DNA from: Pedobacter psychroterrae
GTDB taxonomy: Bacteria > Bacteroidota > Bacteroidia > Sphingobacteriales > Sphingobacteriaceae
Reading direction: 5' to 3'
NCBI RefSeq assembly: GCF_004331695.1
Contig: NZ_SJSL01000001.1
Coordinates: 620,001-684,000, forward strand
Length of the DNA stretch: 64,000 bases
Under the pieces are notes generated by a model. The model saw only the letters and a list, made by a program, of their open reading frames with translations. It did no database searches and had not been told where the DNA came from. The position numbers were made by a program, and so were the translations under genes. Shown here in pieces: positions 26,632 through 35,581 of this stretch (position 1 is the stretch's first letter; the number at the start of each line of letters is the position of its first letter).

Positions 26632-26738
26632 CTGTAGGGGAAGGAGTCGAACCTTCAAGGAGTAGTTAGCCCTTACGGGTTTTCCAATTCTCCACCACCG
26701 AGACAAGGAGGTGCGTCTGCCAATTTCACCACCCTACA
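26632..26738 (-). tRNA. tRNA-like RNA 2: type II cloverleaf, GUC at anticodon position, 38-nt variable arm
   Basis: A paralogue of tRNA-like 1. Acceptor TGTAGGG/CCCTACA with discriminator G, followed by CTA where CCA would be; a base before the acceptor could pair with the G to make 8 bp. The D-arm is GTG-AAATTGGCAGA-CGC. The anticodon arm CCTCC-TTGTCTC-GGTGG has a central U-U mismatch and the same loop as its partner. The T-arm is identical to its partner. The variable region is about 38 nt, closed by GGAG/CTCC and holding a CCC-GTAA-GGG hairpin. It is first in the transcript, about 40 nt from a near-consensus promoter. Aminoacylation and decoding cannot be judged by eye. Confidence 0.6.
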
Positions 26739-26787
26739 GAGTATAAGCAATTGTTAAAAGAACTAATTTTTTTCTGCTTGCTTGATA

Positions 26788-26819
26788 CAAATGTAAGAAC
26801 AAGTCCAATACGTTACAAA
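26788..26819 (-). promoter_or_regulatory. Strong promoter for the tRNA-like genes
   Basis: On the minus strand TTTG (26816-26819), a 20-nt spacer and TACATTTG (26788-26795) match the Bacteroidota promoter consensus fully. It points at tRNA-like 2, whose 5' end is about 50 nt away, which supports real transcription of the pair. Confidence 0.7.
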
Positions 26820-26889
26820 TATTTTAAACAATTAATTTTATTTTTATAATATTTATAATTAATTTTGATAATGATTACCAAATATTAAA

Positions 26890-27366
26890 ATGATGCTTAA
26901 AAAAGAAACACAAAATTTAGAAATTGATAACCTGGATATTGACATCTTAAAGCAACTGATGCAGGATGCAACCAAACCTTATACTGAAATTGCAAAGGAT
27001 TTGATCGTTTCAGGTGGCACAATCCACGTAAGGATGAAAAAACTGCAGGAAATGGGTATTATCAAAGGCTCGCACTTGATCATAGATCCACAAAAAGCAG
27101 GCTATGATATCTGCGCCTTCCTGGGAATCTACCTCGAGAAAGGCATACAATATAAAGATGCAGTAGCACAGCTCAGTAAAATAAAAGAAGTTGTTGAGCT
27201 TCATTATACTACCGGGGCCTATAGCATGTTTGCCAAGATCATCTGCAGGGATACCAGCCACCTGAGACACGTACTCAATGAAGAAATCCAGGCTGTATCA
27301 GGCATTCAGCGTACGGAGACATTGATTTCACTGGAAGAGAGCATCAGAAGGCAGATTGAACTATAG
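26890..27366 (+). CDS. Lrp/AsnC-family transcriptional regulator
   Basis: A 158-residue regulator. The N-terminal winged helix (DIDILKQLMQDATKPYTEIAKD, then SGGTIHVRMKKLQEMGII) is followed by the ligand-binding RAM domain (YDICAFLGIYLEKG, VVELHYTTGAYSMFAKIIC). Lrp/AsnC proteins form dimers to hexadecamers and respond to amino acids. It is divergent from the tRNA-like pair, and its promoter region contains TAATTTTG at about 26862. The ECF sigma gene starts 9 nt downstream, so the two may be co-transcribed. Start at 26890 or 26893. Confidence 0.93.
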   Translation: MMLKKETQNLEIDNLDIDILKQLMQDATKPYTEIAKDLIVSGGTIHVRMKKLQEMGIIKGSHLIIDPQKAGYDICAFLGIYLEKGIQYKDAVAQLSKIKEVVELHYTTGAYSMFAKIICRDTSHLRHVLNEEIQAVSGIQRTETLISLEESIRRQIEL

Positions 27367-27375
27367 CCATCACAA

Positions 27376-27966
27376 ATGAACGCCTACAACGGTTATGACG
27401 ATCATCACTTACTTGAGCTCCTTAAAGCCGGGGATGAAACTGCTTTCAACGAAATATACAGCCGATACGCTCCAAAAATACTTTATCAGATCAGCCAGAT
27501 GCTTCGTGAGCAGGACGTCGCGAAAGACCTGACACAGGAACTTTTCATCACCATTTGGAATAAAGCGTCCAACATTCGCACCGGCGCCAATTTAGCCGGA
27601 TACTTGTATGTAGCGGCTCAAAACAGCGTGTTATTGTATATGCGCAGGGGAAAATTTAAAAGCGACTACCTGACCTCCCTGGCCACCTACCACGATCAGA
27701 TTGCCGAAGAATTCGAACAGGAGCCTGACGTGGAGAAGATGTATGCGCTTGTTCAGCGGGAAATCCAAAACCTTCCCCCAAAAATGAAACTCATTTTCGA
27801 GCTCAGCCGTAGACCTGACCTTTCGTACAAAGACATCGCTATGCAGCTGGGGATCGCAGAAAACACCGTTAAAAAACAAGTCAGCAATGCCCTGCACATC
27901 ATTCGCAATAACCTCGGCGAACAAGGTTCTTCCGGACTGGTCTTAATCGCACTGCTCCGCCCTTAA
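27376..27966 (+). CDS. ECF-type RNA polymerase sigma factor
   Basis: A 196-residue sigma-70 family factor. Region 2 is seen in FNEIYSRYAPKILYQISQML and DLTQELFITIWNKA, and region 4 in LPPKMKLIFELSRRPDLSYK with helix-turn-helix LGIAENTVKKQVSNAL. This is the FecI-like class abundant in Sphingobacteriia, where it directs transcription of a nearby SusC/SusD pair under control of a membrane FecR. The neighbouring FecR, SusC and SusD genes fit that arrangement. Confidence 0.93.
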   Translation: MNAYNGYDDHHLLELLKAGDETAFNEIYSRYAPKILYQISQMLREQDVAKDLTQELFITIWNKASNIRTGANLAGYLYVAAQNSVLLYMRRGKFKSDYLTSLATYHDQIAEEFEQEPDVEKMYALVQREIQNLPPKMKLIFELSRRPDLSYKDIAMQLGIAENTVKKQVSNALHIIRNNLGEQGSSGLVLIALLRP

Positions 27967-28092
27967 AGCACTGCTTTGTGCCACCTGCACCTTAGAGGTA
28001 AAATTAATTTTAAATATTTTCAAATTAACCTACTACTTTTTCCAATTTGGGCATATTACTTATAGATCAGGTACAATAGCTGGTCAGGCAAC

Positions 28093-29214
28093 ATGAATCA
28101 AAAAGAAGCAGGTCAACTATTGGACAAATATTTACAGGGCAAAGCAAGCCAGCAGGAAGAAACGATCGTGCAATCCTGGCTGATGAATCAAACTGCCCGC
28201 AATCATGCGGAGGAGACCCCAGATGAATACATACTCCCATCTGAAATGTGGAGTGCGGTCTATCAATCTATTCATCAAAAGAAACGCCGCATTTGGCCGC
28301 GCACCGTTATTGCTGCTGCCATCGCTGTCATCGTCTTTGGCGCAGGGCTATTCTATTACAACCTAAATATTGACCGAGGCCCGCATGACCAAGCGGTTTA
28401 CAAGAATGACGTTTCTCCTGGAAAAGTTGGCGCTACCCTGACGTTAGCAAATGGCAAAAAGATCAGACTTAGCGATGTGGCTAATGGAGCGATTGCAAAA
28501 GAAGCAGGTATCATCATTTCTAAAACTGCCGATGGACAGCTCGTCTATGAGGTGAAAGAAAATAATGCTGAAACCGGTAATACCAACACGCTTACAACGG
28601 CCTTAGGCGAAACCTATATATTAACCCTGCCGGATAAATCCAAAGTCTGGATGAATGCCGCTTCAAGTTTAACTTACTCAGCCACCCTGGGGGAGCGTGG
28701 GGGACGCAGGGTAAAACTGGAAGGCGAAGCATATTTTCAAATCACTAAGGATAAAGCGCATCCTTTTGTAGTGGAGAGCAGAGGCCAGACGGTGGAGGTG
28801 CTAGGTACTCACTTTAATGTAAACAGTTATGCAGACGAGGCAGCTATTACTACCACGCTCATCGAAGGTTCTGTAAAAGTAACTGCTAACGGACATCATC
28901 AGGTCATCAAGCCAAATGAACAGGCACTTTCTTCAGGCGGCAAGATAACCGTGCGGACAGTGGACGTAGAAGAAATTGTGGATTGGAAAGATGGGGACTT
29001 TTACTTCAACAACTTGAGTTTACGGAATGCTATGCGTAAGATCGCCCGATGGTATAATGTGAAGGTAGTATATGATGCTTCCGTACCTGAAGATATCGAA
29101 TCTACGGGCTACATTTCCAGAACAAACAAGCTGTCATCAGTTTTAAAGCTGATTGAGAAATCAGGTGACGTGCATTTTAAGATCGAAGGAAAAACAGTAT
29201 ACGTCAGTAAATAA
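28093..29214 (+). CDS. FecR-family anti-sigma factor
   Basis: A 373-residue single-pass inner-membrane protein. An N-terminal cytoplasmic anti-sigma segment (residues 1-75) is followed by one helix (TVIAAAIAVIVFGAGLFYYN) and a periplasmic FecR domain: TALGETYILTLPDKSKVWMN, GEAYFQITKDKAHPFVVES and VLGTHFNVNSYADE. The last 70 residues (LRNAMRKIARWYNVKVVYD) match the DUF4974 STN-like tail. It should relay the state of the TonB-dependent receptor to the ECF factor encoded just upstream. Confidence 0.93.
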   Translation: MNQKEAGQLLDKYLQGKASQQEETIVQSWLMNQTARNHAEETPDEYILPSEMWSAVYQSIHQKKRRIWPRTVIAAAIAVIVFGAGLFYYNLNIDRGPHDQAVYKNDVSPGKVGATLTLANGKKIRLSDVANGAIAKEAGIIISKTADGQLVYEVKENNAETGNTNTLTTALGETYILTLPDKSKVWMNAASSLTYSATLGERGGRRVKLEGEAYFQITKDKAHPFVVESRGQTVEVLGTHFNVNSYADEAAITTTLIEGSVKVTANGHHQVIKPNEQALSSGGKITVRTVDVEEIVDWKDGDFYFNNLSLRNAMRKIARWYNVKVVYDASVPEDIESTGYISRTNKLSSVLKLIEKSGDVHFKIEGKTVYVSK

Positions 29215-29425
29215 ATCCATAATTATAATCAACTGAACTATTAACCATCAACAAAGGGAGAATGACAGAACATTTACGACAGAAAAGCTGAGGCTAAAAG
29301 AAAAGAACCAGAAGTGCGAAAACACCCCTGGTTACGATCCGGAACAATTAATTAAATCAATTAAAAACGCAGCAAGCCAATAGTTTTCGACGACCGAGGC
29401 TGACTGCTAAACCGAACCTAAACAA

Positions 29426-32400
29426 ATGTATAAAAATTATACTAAGAAAATTGGTATGGCTGAACCGCTATACCGTAAAATAATGCTGATTATGCGATTA
29501 ACCACCGTTATATTAATAGCATCCCTGTTGCAGGTCAGCGCAACTGGATTTGCACAAAAAATATCGCTCAGGCAAAACGACGTTACCCTTGAATCCGTAC
29601 TGAAAGAAATCAGGAAGCAGAGTGGATATGACTATTATTATGGCAATAAGGTCATTTCTAAAACTCAGAAAGTAACGGTTACCCTTGCTAATGCCAGTGT
29701 CGATGAAGCTTTGGAACGCATTTTATCGGGCTTGCCATTGACTTATGAGATTGAGGGAAAAATGATTCTTATAAAAAGGAAAGAAGAAAGTTTTTTCGAC
29801 AGGATTATTTCCAAATTTCAAGCTGTTGATGTTAAAGGTAAAGTTGTGGATTCATTGGGTAACGGGCTTGCCGGAGCTAATGTTGCCTTGAAAGGCGCTA
29901 AAGGATCTGCTACAAATACCGATAACAATGGTGATTTTTTACTGAAAAATGTAGCTCCGGATGCCACACTCGTCGTCTCGTACCTGGGGTATGTCACCAA
30001 GGAAGTAAAAGCAAAGGACGAATTCAACTATATCCAGCTTCAGCAAAGCACAAGTAAACTGGATGAGATTCAGATTCAGGCCTATGGAAAAACTTCAAAA
30101 CGACTCAGTGTGGGCACCTCAACCACCGTAAAATCGGATGACATCGAACGCCAGCTGATTAACAATCCTATTTTGGCGCTTCGGGCCAAAGTCCCCAACC
30201 TGGTCATCACTCAAGCCAATGGACTTCCAGGATCTGAAATCACCATGCAGTTGCGAGGACAGAACAGTATGGGTGCATGGTCTGCGAGATCTGAACCGCT
30301 CATAGTGTTAGACGGAGTACCCTTTGAGAATACGATGTCAACAAAAGACGGCAACTATGGTGCTGTAGGTGACCGGATGTCAGCACTGAGCCTCATTGAT
30401 CCAAATACTATTGAACAAATTGATGTTCTGGCAGATGCGGACGCAACGGCTATTTATGGATCAAGAGGAGGTAATGGGGTGGTTATGATCACGACCAAAA
30501 AAGGAAAAGCAGGGCCTGCCCAGGTCAGCGTAAACCTGGCTTCCGGCTACAGCCAGGTGCCGGGAAAAAGCAAACTAAAGCTAATGAATACGCAGCAATA
30601 CCTTGAATTGAGAAATGAAGCCCTGGCAAATGACGGCTTGACACCTCAGATCGCAGATCCCGACGGGGATGGATACGCACCAGATTTGTTGTTGTGGGAC
30701 CAGAACCGGTATACGGACTGGCAAAAAGAATTGATTGGTGGAAATCCTCGCTGGCAGCAGGCCAGCTTATCCGTAACTGGAGGAACGAATTTGATGCGCT
30801 ACCTGATCAGCGGAAATTATAAGAGTGACGGCGTACCCTATCCGTCAAGCTTCCAAGGAGCCAAGGCGAGCGAAAATAAGCTTGCATCCGGGCATATAAA
30901 CTTATCCGGAAACTCTGCGGACGGCAAGTTTACAGCAGGAGTCGATTTGACCTATTCATATAATGATCGGTCGGGTACTCAGACCGACTTAACCAAACCA
31001 GCGATGCTACTGCCACCGAATGCCCCGTCCATTTATTCGGAGAACGGGGAATTAAACTGGGAGCCTAACTTGCAGGCAAATCGAGCCACCTGGAGAAATC
31101 CATACTCAGCAATGCTAAACATCACAGACGCTGCTGCCAATACCATAATTGCCAATGTCAATACAGGATACCGGATAACCCCTGAGCTCCAGATTAAAAT
31201 ATCTTCAGCCTTCACGACAATGGTACAGAACCAATTTGCTGCCACTCCATTGGCAGGGCTTGATCCATTTAGCAATAAAGACGATTATTATGGCAAGTCT
31301 CAGAGGATAAACAACACGAATAACTCCTTTACCCTTGACCCTAATATCACCTATCAAAAGCAATTAGCGGGTGGGGAACTCAATGCCATTGCTGGTATAA
31401 CCTATCAGGGGCAGACAAGTAAAAGTGAAACACTACAGGCCGGCGGTTATACAGATGATGCTTTACTCAAGGATTTAACTAAAGCCAGTGCCCCATTTGG
31501 CGGCTCACCCTACTCCGCTTATAACAGAACTTCTGAATACAAATACTTGCGGGTTTTTTCCAGGCTCAATTATGTACTGGCAGACAAATACATTGCTAAT
31601 TTTTCTTTCAGCAGGGATGGCAGCAGCAGGTTTGGTCCTAAAAACAAATATGGTAATTATTGGTCCACAGGGCTGGGCTGGATTTATAGCAATGAAGCAA
31701 TAGTGAAAGAAAAGCTGCCTTTTTTAAGTTATGGTAAGGTCAGGATGTCTTATGGTACTACCGGACAAGATGGGATCGGCAACTATCAGTACCTGGAGCA
31801 GTATTCGAGCAGTCCGCAAAACACCTATGACGGGACTTTTGTATTGGATGGACAAGGAGTGATCAACCCCTATTTCAAATGGGAAAACGTTAAAAAACTG
31901 GATATAGGATTCGATTTCGGCTTTTTTTCCGATGCAATTGTTGCTTCCGCGACTTATTGGAGAACACGGACATCTGATCAGTTGATCCCTATTACAACGG
32001 CATCTACAACAGGAGCCGGACAGTATTACCTAAATTTAGATGGAGGCACCCAAAACTACGGCTGGGAATTTTCAGTTAACTCTGAAAACATCAACAATAA
32101 GACATTCAGGTGGAGTTCTTCTGCAAATTTAGGATTACAGAACGATAAACTGTTGAAATTATCACCTTACACTGTGCTTAACTACCTTTATAGCAGTTAC
32201 TATATCCATAAGGGAATTGACCCGATCGGAAAAACATATACCAAATTAATTGGGGTTCCGGCTTATATAGGTATCGATCCGGAAACTGGTCTGTTTCAAT
32301 TTTTGAACGCTGAGGGGCAACCCGGTAACAGTCAGGAAATGGATGCCTATGGAGCGCCTGTAAAAATCAACCCATTGACTTTAGGTCTGACAAATACCTT

Positions 32401-32863
32401 TTCGGTTGGCAATTTCACCCTGATAACGGATTTGCAGTTTAAAAAGCAGCGGGGAAGAGGCTATATTGTAGATTTTTTTCCACCAGGACGCCTGGATATG
32501 CCGGCGGCTTACGGCAATATGCCTGAAATATTTACCGATCGCTGGAGAAAGCCAGGTGATGACGCAAAATTTCAGAAAGTGAGCACCAATATTTACGATG
32601 TAACGGATGGCTGGAATGGCTTTGAACTAAGTGATGCGAATTATGTCGACGCTTCTTACATCCGCTTAAGTAACGCTGTATTCAGTTATAGCTTACCTAA
32701 AAAGCTGATCGATAAATTGAAAGTTCGCAGCGCCAGCATCAATATCACAGGTCAGAACCTGTTTACCATTACCCCGTACAAATTCGGAGACCCCGAAACG
32801 CTAAATTACTATGCGTTACCTATGCTACGCTCGTTTACTGCAGGTTTCAACTTAAACTTTTAA
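29426..32863 (+). CDS. SusC/RagA-type TonB-dependent outer-membrane receptor with STN domain
   Basis: A 1145-residue receptor. After an N-terminal helix and signal region comes an STN domain (VTLESVLKEIRKQSGYDYYY), which contacts the FecR periplasmic tail, then a carboxypeptidase-like domain (VKGKVVDSLGNGLAGANV), the plug (SEPLIVLDGVPFENTMS, LADADATAIYGSRGGNGV) and a 22-strand barrel ending in FNLNF. SusC proteins import oligosaccharides, peptides or siderophores with a SusD lid. The substrate cannot be told. The STN domain matches the adjacent sigma/FecR pair. susD begins 3 nt after its stop. Confidence 0.95.
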   Translation: MYKNYTKKIGMAEPLYRKIMLIMRLTTVILIASLLQVSATGFAQKISLRQNDVTLESVLKEIRKQSGYDYYYGNKVISKTQKVTVTLANASVDEALERILSGLPLTYEIEGKMILIKRKEESFFDRIISKFQAVDVKGKVVDSLGNGLAGANVALKGAKGSATNTDNNGDFLLKNVAPDATLVVSYLGYVTKEVKAKDEFNYIQLQQSTSKLDEIQIQAYGKTSKRLSVGTSTTVKSDDIERQLINNPILALRAKVPNLVITQANGLPGSEITMQLRGQNSMGAWSARSEPLIVLDGVPFENTMSTKDGNYGAVGDRMSALSLIDPNTIEQIDVLADADATAIYGSRGGNGVVMITTKKGKAGPAQVSVNLASGYSQVPGKSKLKLMNTQQYLELRNEALANDGLTPQIADPDGDGYAPDLLLWDQNRYTDWQKELIGGNPRWQQASLSVTGGTNLMRYLISGNYKSDGVPYPSSFQGAKASENKLASGHINLSGNSADGKFTAGVDLTYSYNDRSGTQTDLTKPAMLLPPNAPSIYSENGELNWEPNLQANRATWRNPYSAMLNITDAAANTIIANVNTGYRITPELQIKISSAFTTMVQNQFAATPLAGLDPFSNKDDYYGKSQRINNTNNSFTLDPNITYQKQLAGGELNAIAGITYQGQTSKSETLQAGGYTDDALLKDLTKASAPFGGSPYSAYNRTSEYKYLRVFSRLNYVLADKYIANFSFSRDGSSRFGPKNKYGNYWSTGLGWIYSNEAIVKEKLPFLSYGKVRMSYGTTGQDGIGNYQYLEQYSSSPQNTYDGTFVLDGQGVINPYFKWENVKKLDIGFDFGFFSDAIVASATYWRTRTSDQLIPITTASTTGAGQYYLNLDGGTQNYGWEFSVNSENINNKTFRWSSSANLGLQNDKLLKLSPYTVLNYLYSSYYIHKGIDPIGKTYTKLIGVPAYIGIDPETGLFQFLNAEGQPGNSQEMDAYGAPVKINPLTLGLTNTFSVGNFTLITDLQFKKQRGRGYIVDFFPPGRLDMPAAYGNMPEIFTDRWRKPGDDAKFQKVSTNIYDVTDGWNGFELSDANYVDASYIRLSNAVFSYSLPKKLIDKLKVRSASINITGQNLFTITPYKFGDPETLNYYALPMLRSFTAGFNLNF

Positions 32864-32866
32864 AAG

Positions 32867-34312
32867 ATGAAAAAGACGATACAAAATACAATTTATACAG
32901 CTTTTCTGATTTTGCTGACGCTAGCTGGATGTAAAAAAGCGCTGGAGGTAGATTTACCTGTCGAAGTTTCTACAGCAGAAGCAGTTTATGGAAGCACGAT
33001 AACTGCTTCCTCTGTAATGAAGGGGGTATACAAGAGGCTCCAAGGGTATGGCCCGCTCAATGATGCTACCGGGACAACGATCCTGACCTCATTACTTGGT
33101 GATGAATTTAAGGCAAACGGTGGCTCGCAATATCAAAATCTGCCAATCCCACTGGGGGGACGTTGGAATGACTGGTACCGAAAGGTCATTTACCAGGTGA
33201 ATTCTGTAATGGAAGGCGTAGCTGCTTCCAAAAAGTTAAATCCAGGTGCAAAAGATATATTAACTGGCGAGGCCAAATTCATCAGGGCGTTTAGCTACTT
33301 CAACCTGGTAAATATTTTTGGTGACGTGCCTTTGGTGCTAAATACAGATTTCAACACCAATGCCAACATTGCACGCAGTCCTACGGCAAAAGTCTATGAA
33401 CAAATGGTAGCTGATCTATTAGACGCGCAACGGTTATTGCCGGAAAAATACTTAAAGCCAGATCTGATAACTGAATCTACAGAACGCGTAGTTGCCAGCA
33501 AATTCACTGCAACTGCGTTACTGGCACGAGTATATCTTTACATGGGTCAGTGGGATAAGGCAATTGCCGAGTCGGATAAAATTATTGGACGAGCTGACTT
33601 GTTTAAATTGGTTGACCTGGATAAAGTATTTCTGATGAATAGCCCCGAAGCGATCATGCAATTTCAAACCGGAGATGGTCCTGTCGGGGAAGATGCCATG
33701 AATACTGCGGAAGGTAGAGTCCTAATTCCTCGTCAAAATGACAATGGCAAATATAACGTGCCAAACTACTGGATCAGCGATTTTTTGTTAAATGAGTTTG
33801 AAGCAGGCGATAAGAGAAAAGACAACTGGATCAACTTGATTCCTACAAATAATACCGCCAAACCTATTTATCCGATTGCCTGGAAGTATAAGGTGGGACA
33901 AAATTTAGGTCCTCAAAGCGAATACTACATGGTGCTCCGATTGGCTGAACAATATTTGATCAGGGCTGAAGCAAGGGCACACATGGGTAACATTGGAGGA
34001 GCCTTTGAGGATTTGAAGGTGATACGCCAAAGAGCGGGCCTGGGCGATTCGCCTTATGCGAACGTTTTTGAAGCTATCGCACACGAGCGATATGTGGAAC
34101 TTTTCGCTGAACTGGGACATAGGTGGTTTGACCTGAAGCGTACTGGAAAACTAGATGACAGAATGAAAATTGTGATGCCTACCAAGCAAATAGGAAACGG
34201 ACCGGTGCCTACCTGGGAACCTTTTAAAGCGGTGATGGGTATTCCCTACACAGAATTTAAACTCAATCCGGCACTGATCGGACATCAAAATCCGGGATAT
34301 CGGGAAAATTGA
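32867..34312 (+). CDS. SusD/RagB-family outer-membrane lipoprotein
   Basis: A 481-residue lipoprotein with lipobox LTLAGCKKALEV, predicted to face the cell surface. The SusD fold is supported by TGEAKFIRAFSYFNLVNIFG, the helix containing ALLARVYLYMGQWDKAIAES, LAEQYLIRAEARAHMG and the C-terminal ERYVELFAELGHRWFDLKRT. SusD closes over the SusC barrel and binds the nutrient. It follows SusC by 3 nt. No polysaccharide-degrading enzyme lies next to the pair, so a peptide or other small ligand is as likely as a glycan. Confidence 0.95.
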   Translation: MKKTIQNTIYTAFLILLTLAGCKKALEVDLPVEVSTAEAVYGSTITASSVMKGVYKRLQGYGPLNDATGTTILTSLLGDEFKANGGSQYQNLPIPLGGRWNDWYRKVIYQVNSVMEGVAASKKLNPGAKDILTGEAKFIRAFSYFNLVNIFGDVPLVLNTDFNTNANIARSPTAKVYEQMVADLLDAQRLLPEKYLKPDLITESTERVVASKFTATALLARVYLYMGQWDKAIAESDKIIGRADLFKLVDLDKVFLMNSPEAIMQFQTGDGPVGEDAMNTAEGRVLIPRQNDNGKYNVPNYWISDFLLNEFEAGDKRKDNWINLIPTNNTAKPIYPIAWKYKVGQNLGPQSEYYMVLRLAEQYLIRAEARAHMGNIGGAFEDLKVIRQRAGLGDSPYANVFEAIAHERYVELFAELGHRWFDLKRTGKLDDRMKIVMPTKQIGNGPVPTWEPFKAVMGIPYTEFKLNPALIGHQNPGYREN

Positions 34313-34447
34313 TAAGGTGGCGTCGTCATGATCTTCTATTAATGCTCGAAGTCGGCGGGTCTTTTGATTCGTCGACTTATTCAAGAAGTTTTCTGCCACA
34401 TTCTCTATGTTCCCATGTAATATCAGAACCAATTTAAATTAAAAACT

Positions 34448-35581
34448 ATGAAAAAGATACTTCTTTTGGCTTTGGCATTTACGCCCATATGGGCATGGTC
34501 CCAGCGCAATAATTTTACGATAGCCGGGAAAGTTGAACACCTGACAACAACTGCTAAAGCTTATTTGAAATATGACGCAGGAGGCAAAACGATAGTAGAC
34601 TCTGTCCTGTTTGAGGGTAATGCGTTTGTGTTTAAAGGAAGCATAAAAGACCCTGCTAAGGCTGAAATTATGGTCGACCACAAAGGTCTGGGGATGAAAA
34701 AGCTCAGTTCAGATAATGTTGACATCTTAAGCTTTTACCTCAATAAAGAACATATTACTTTGACCGCAAAGGATTCTATCAAAAATGCAACAATCACCGG
34801 ATCAAAAATCAATGAGCAGCATCAACAGTATAGCGCGCTGCTTAGGAAATCCGAAAATGATATTGCAATGCTCAACACAGAATTCGATGCTTCAGATGAA
34901 AACAAGAGAAAAGATCAAATCTTTCTGAATCAACTTCAGTCCAGGTATGATAAACTACAGGAGGAAAGAAAAACACTTCAGTATGCTTTTATAAACAGAA
35001 ATAATGATTCTTATGTCAGTCTCCTTGCGTTGATTGAAATTGCAGGGACCGACATGGACGTCACGAAAATTGAACCCGTCTATAAAACGCTGAGCAGCCG
35101 TTTACAAGGTACGCCGACTAGTCAGGAATTTTTGAAATCTATCGATGTCGCCCGTGCAACAAATATCGGGGCAATTGCACCTTCCTTTACACAAAATGAT
35201 GTAAATGACAGGCCCGTTAAATTAACAGACTTTAGGGGGAAATATGTATTACTGGATTTTTGGGCAAGCTGGTGCGGACCTTGCAGGACAGAAAACCCCA
35301 ATATAGTAAAGGCCTTCAATGCTTTTAAAGACAAAAACTTCACGGTACTTGGGATTTCCTTAGACCAGCCTGGTAAAAAAGCTTTATGGCTGCAGGCTAT
35401 TGAAAAAGACGGTTTAACTTGGAGCCACATCTCTGATCTTAAGGCCTGGGACAACGCTGTGGCCAAGTTATACGGAATCCAGTCAATTCCTCAGAATTAC
35501 TTGATCGATCCCAGTGGAAAGATCATAGCTAAGAACCTAAGTGGTGAGGAGCTGACTAAGAAATTGGCATCATTACTTTAA
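34448..35581 (+). CDS. TlpA-like thioredoxin-domain protein with DUF4369 N-terminus
   Basis: A 377-residue exported protein (signal LLLALAFTPIWAWSQ). Residues 25-130 look like the DUF4369 beta-rich domain (FTIAGKVEHLTTTAKAYLKY), a helical linker follows, and residues 240-377 are a TlpA/ResA-type thioredoxin fold with the active site ASWCGPC and the cis-Pro segment QSIPQNYLID. It should be a periplasmic thiol-disulfide oxidoreductase. Such proteins commonly end SusC/SusD operons in Sphingobacteriia. Its stop codon abuts the convergent WYL gene with no spacer. The 135-nt gap before it holds an AAGTCG/CGACTT inverted repeat. Confidence 0.9.
   Translation: MKKILLLALAFTPIWAWSQRNNFTIAGKVEHLTTTAKAYLKYDAGGKTIVDSVLFEGNAFVFKGSIKDPAKAEIMVDHKGLGMKKLSSDNVDILSFYLNKEHITLTAKDSIKNATITGSKINEQHQQYSALLRKSENDIAMLNTEFDASDENKRKDQIFLNQLQSRYDKLQEERKTLQYAFINRNNDSYVSLLALIEIAGTDMDVTKIEPVYKTLSSRLQGTPTSQEFLKSIDVARATNIGAIAPSFTQNDVNDRPVKLTDFRGKYVLLDFWASWCGPCRTENPNIVKAFNAFKDKNFTVLGISLDQPGKKALWLQAIEKDGLTWSHISDLKAWDNAVAKLYGIQSIPQNYLIDPSGKIIAKNLSGEELTKKLASLL

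Noticed and set aside
26420..26738. Calling the two tRNA-like genes ordinary tRNA-Asp because of the GUC triplet
   Set aside because: tRNA-Asp is a short-variable-loop tRNA. These have Leu-type D-arms, very long variable regions, a U at position 37 and a mismatched anticodon stem.
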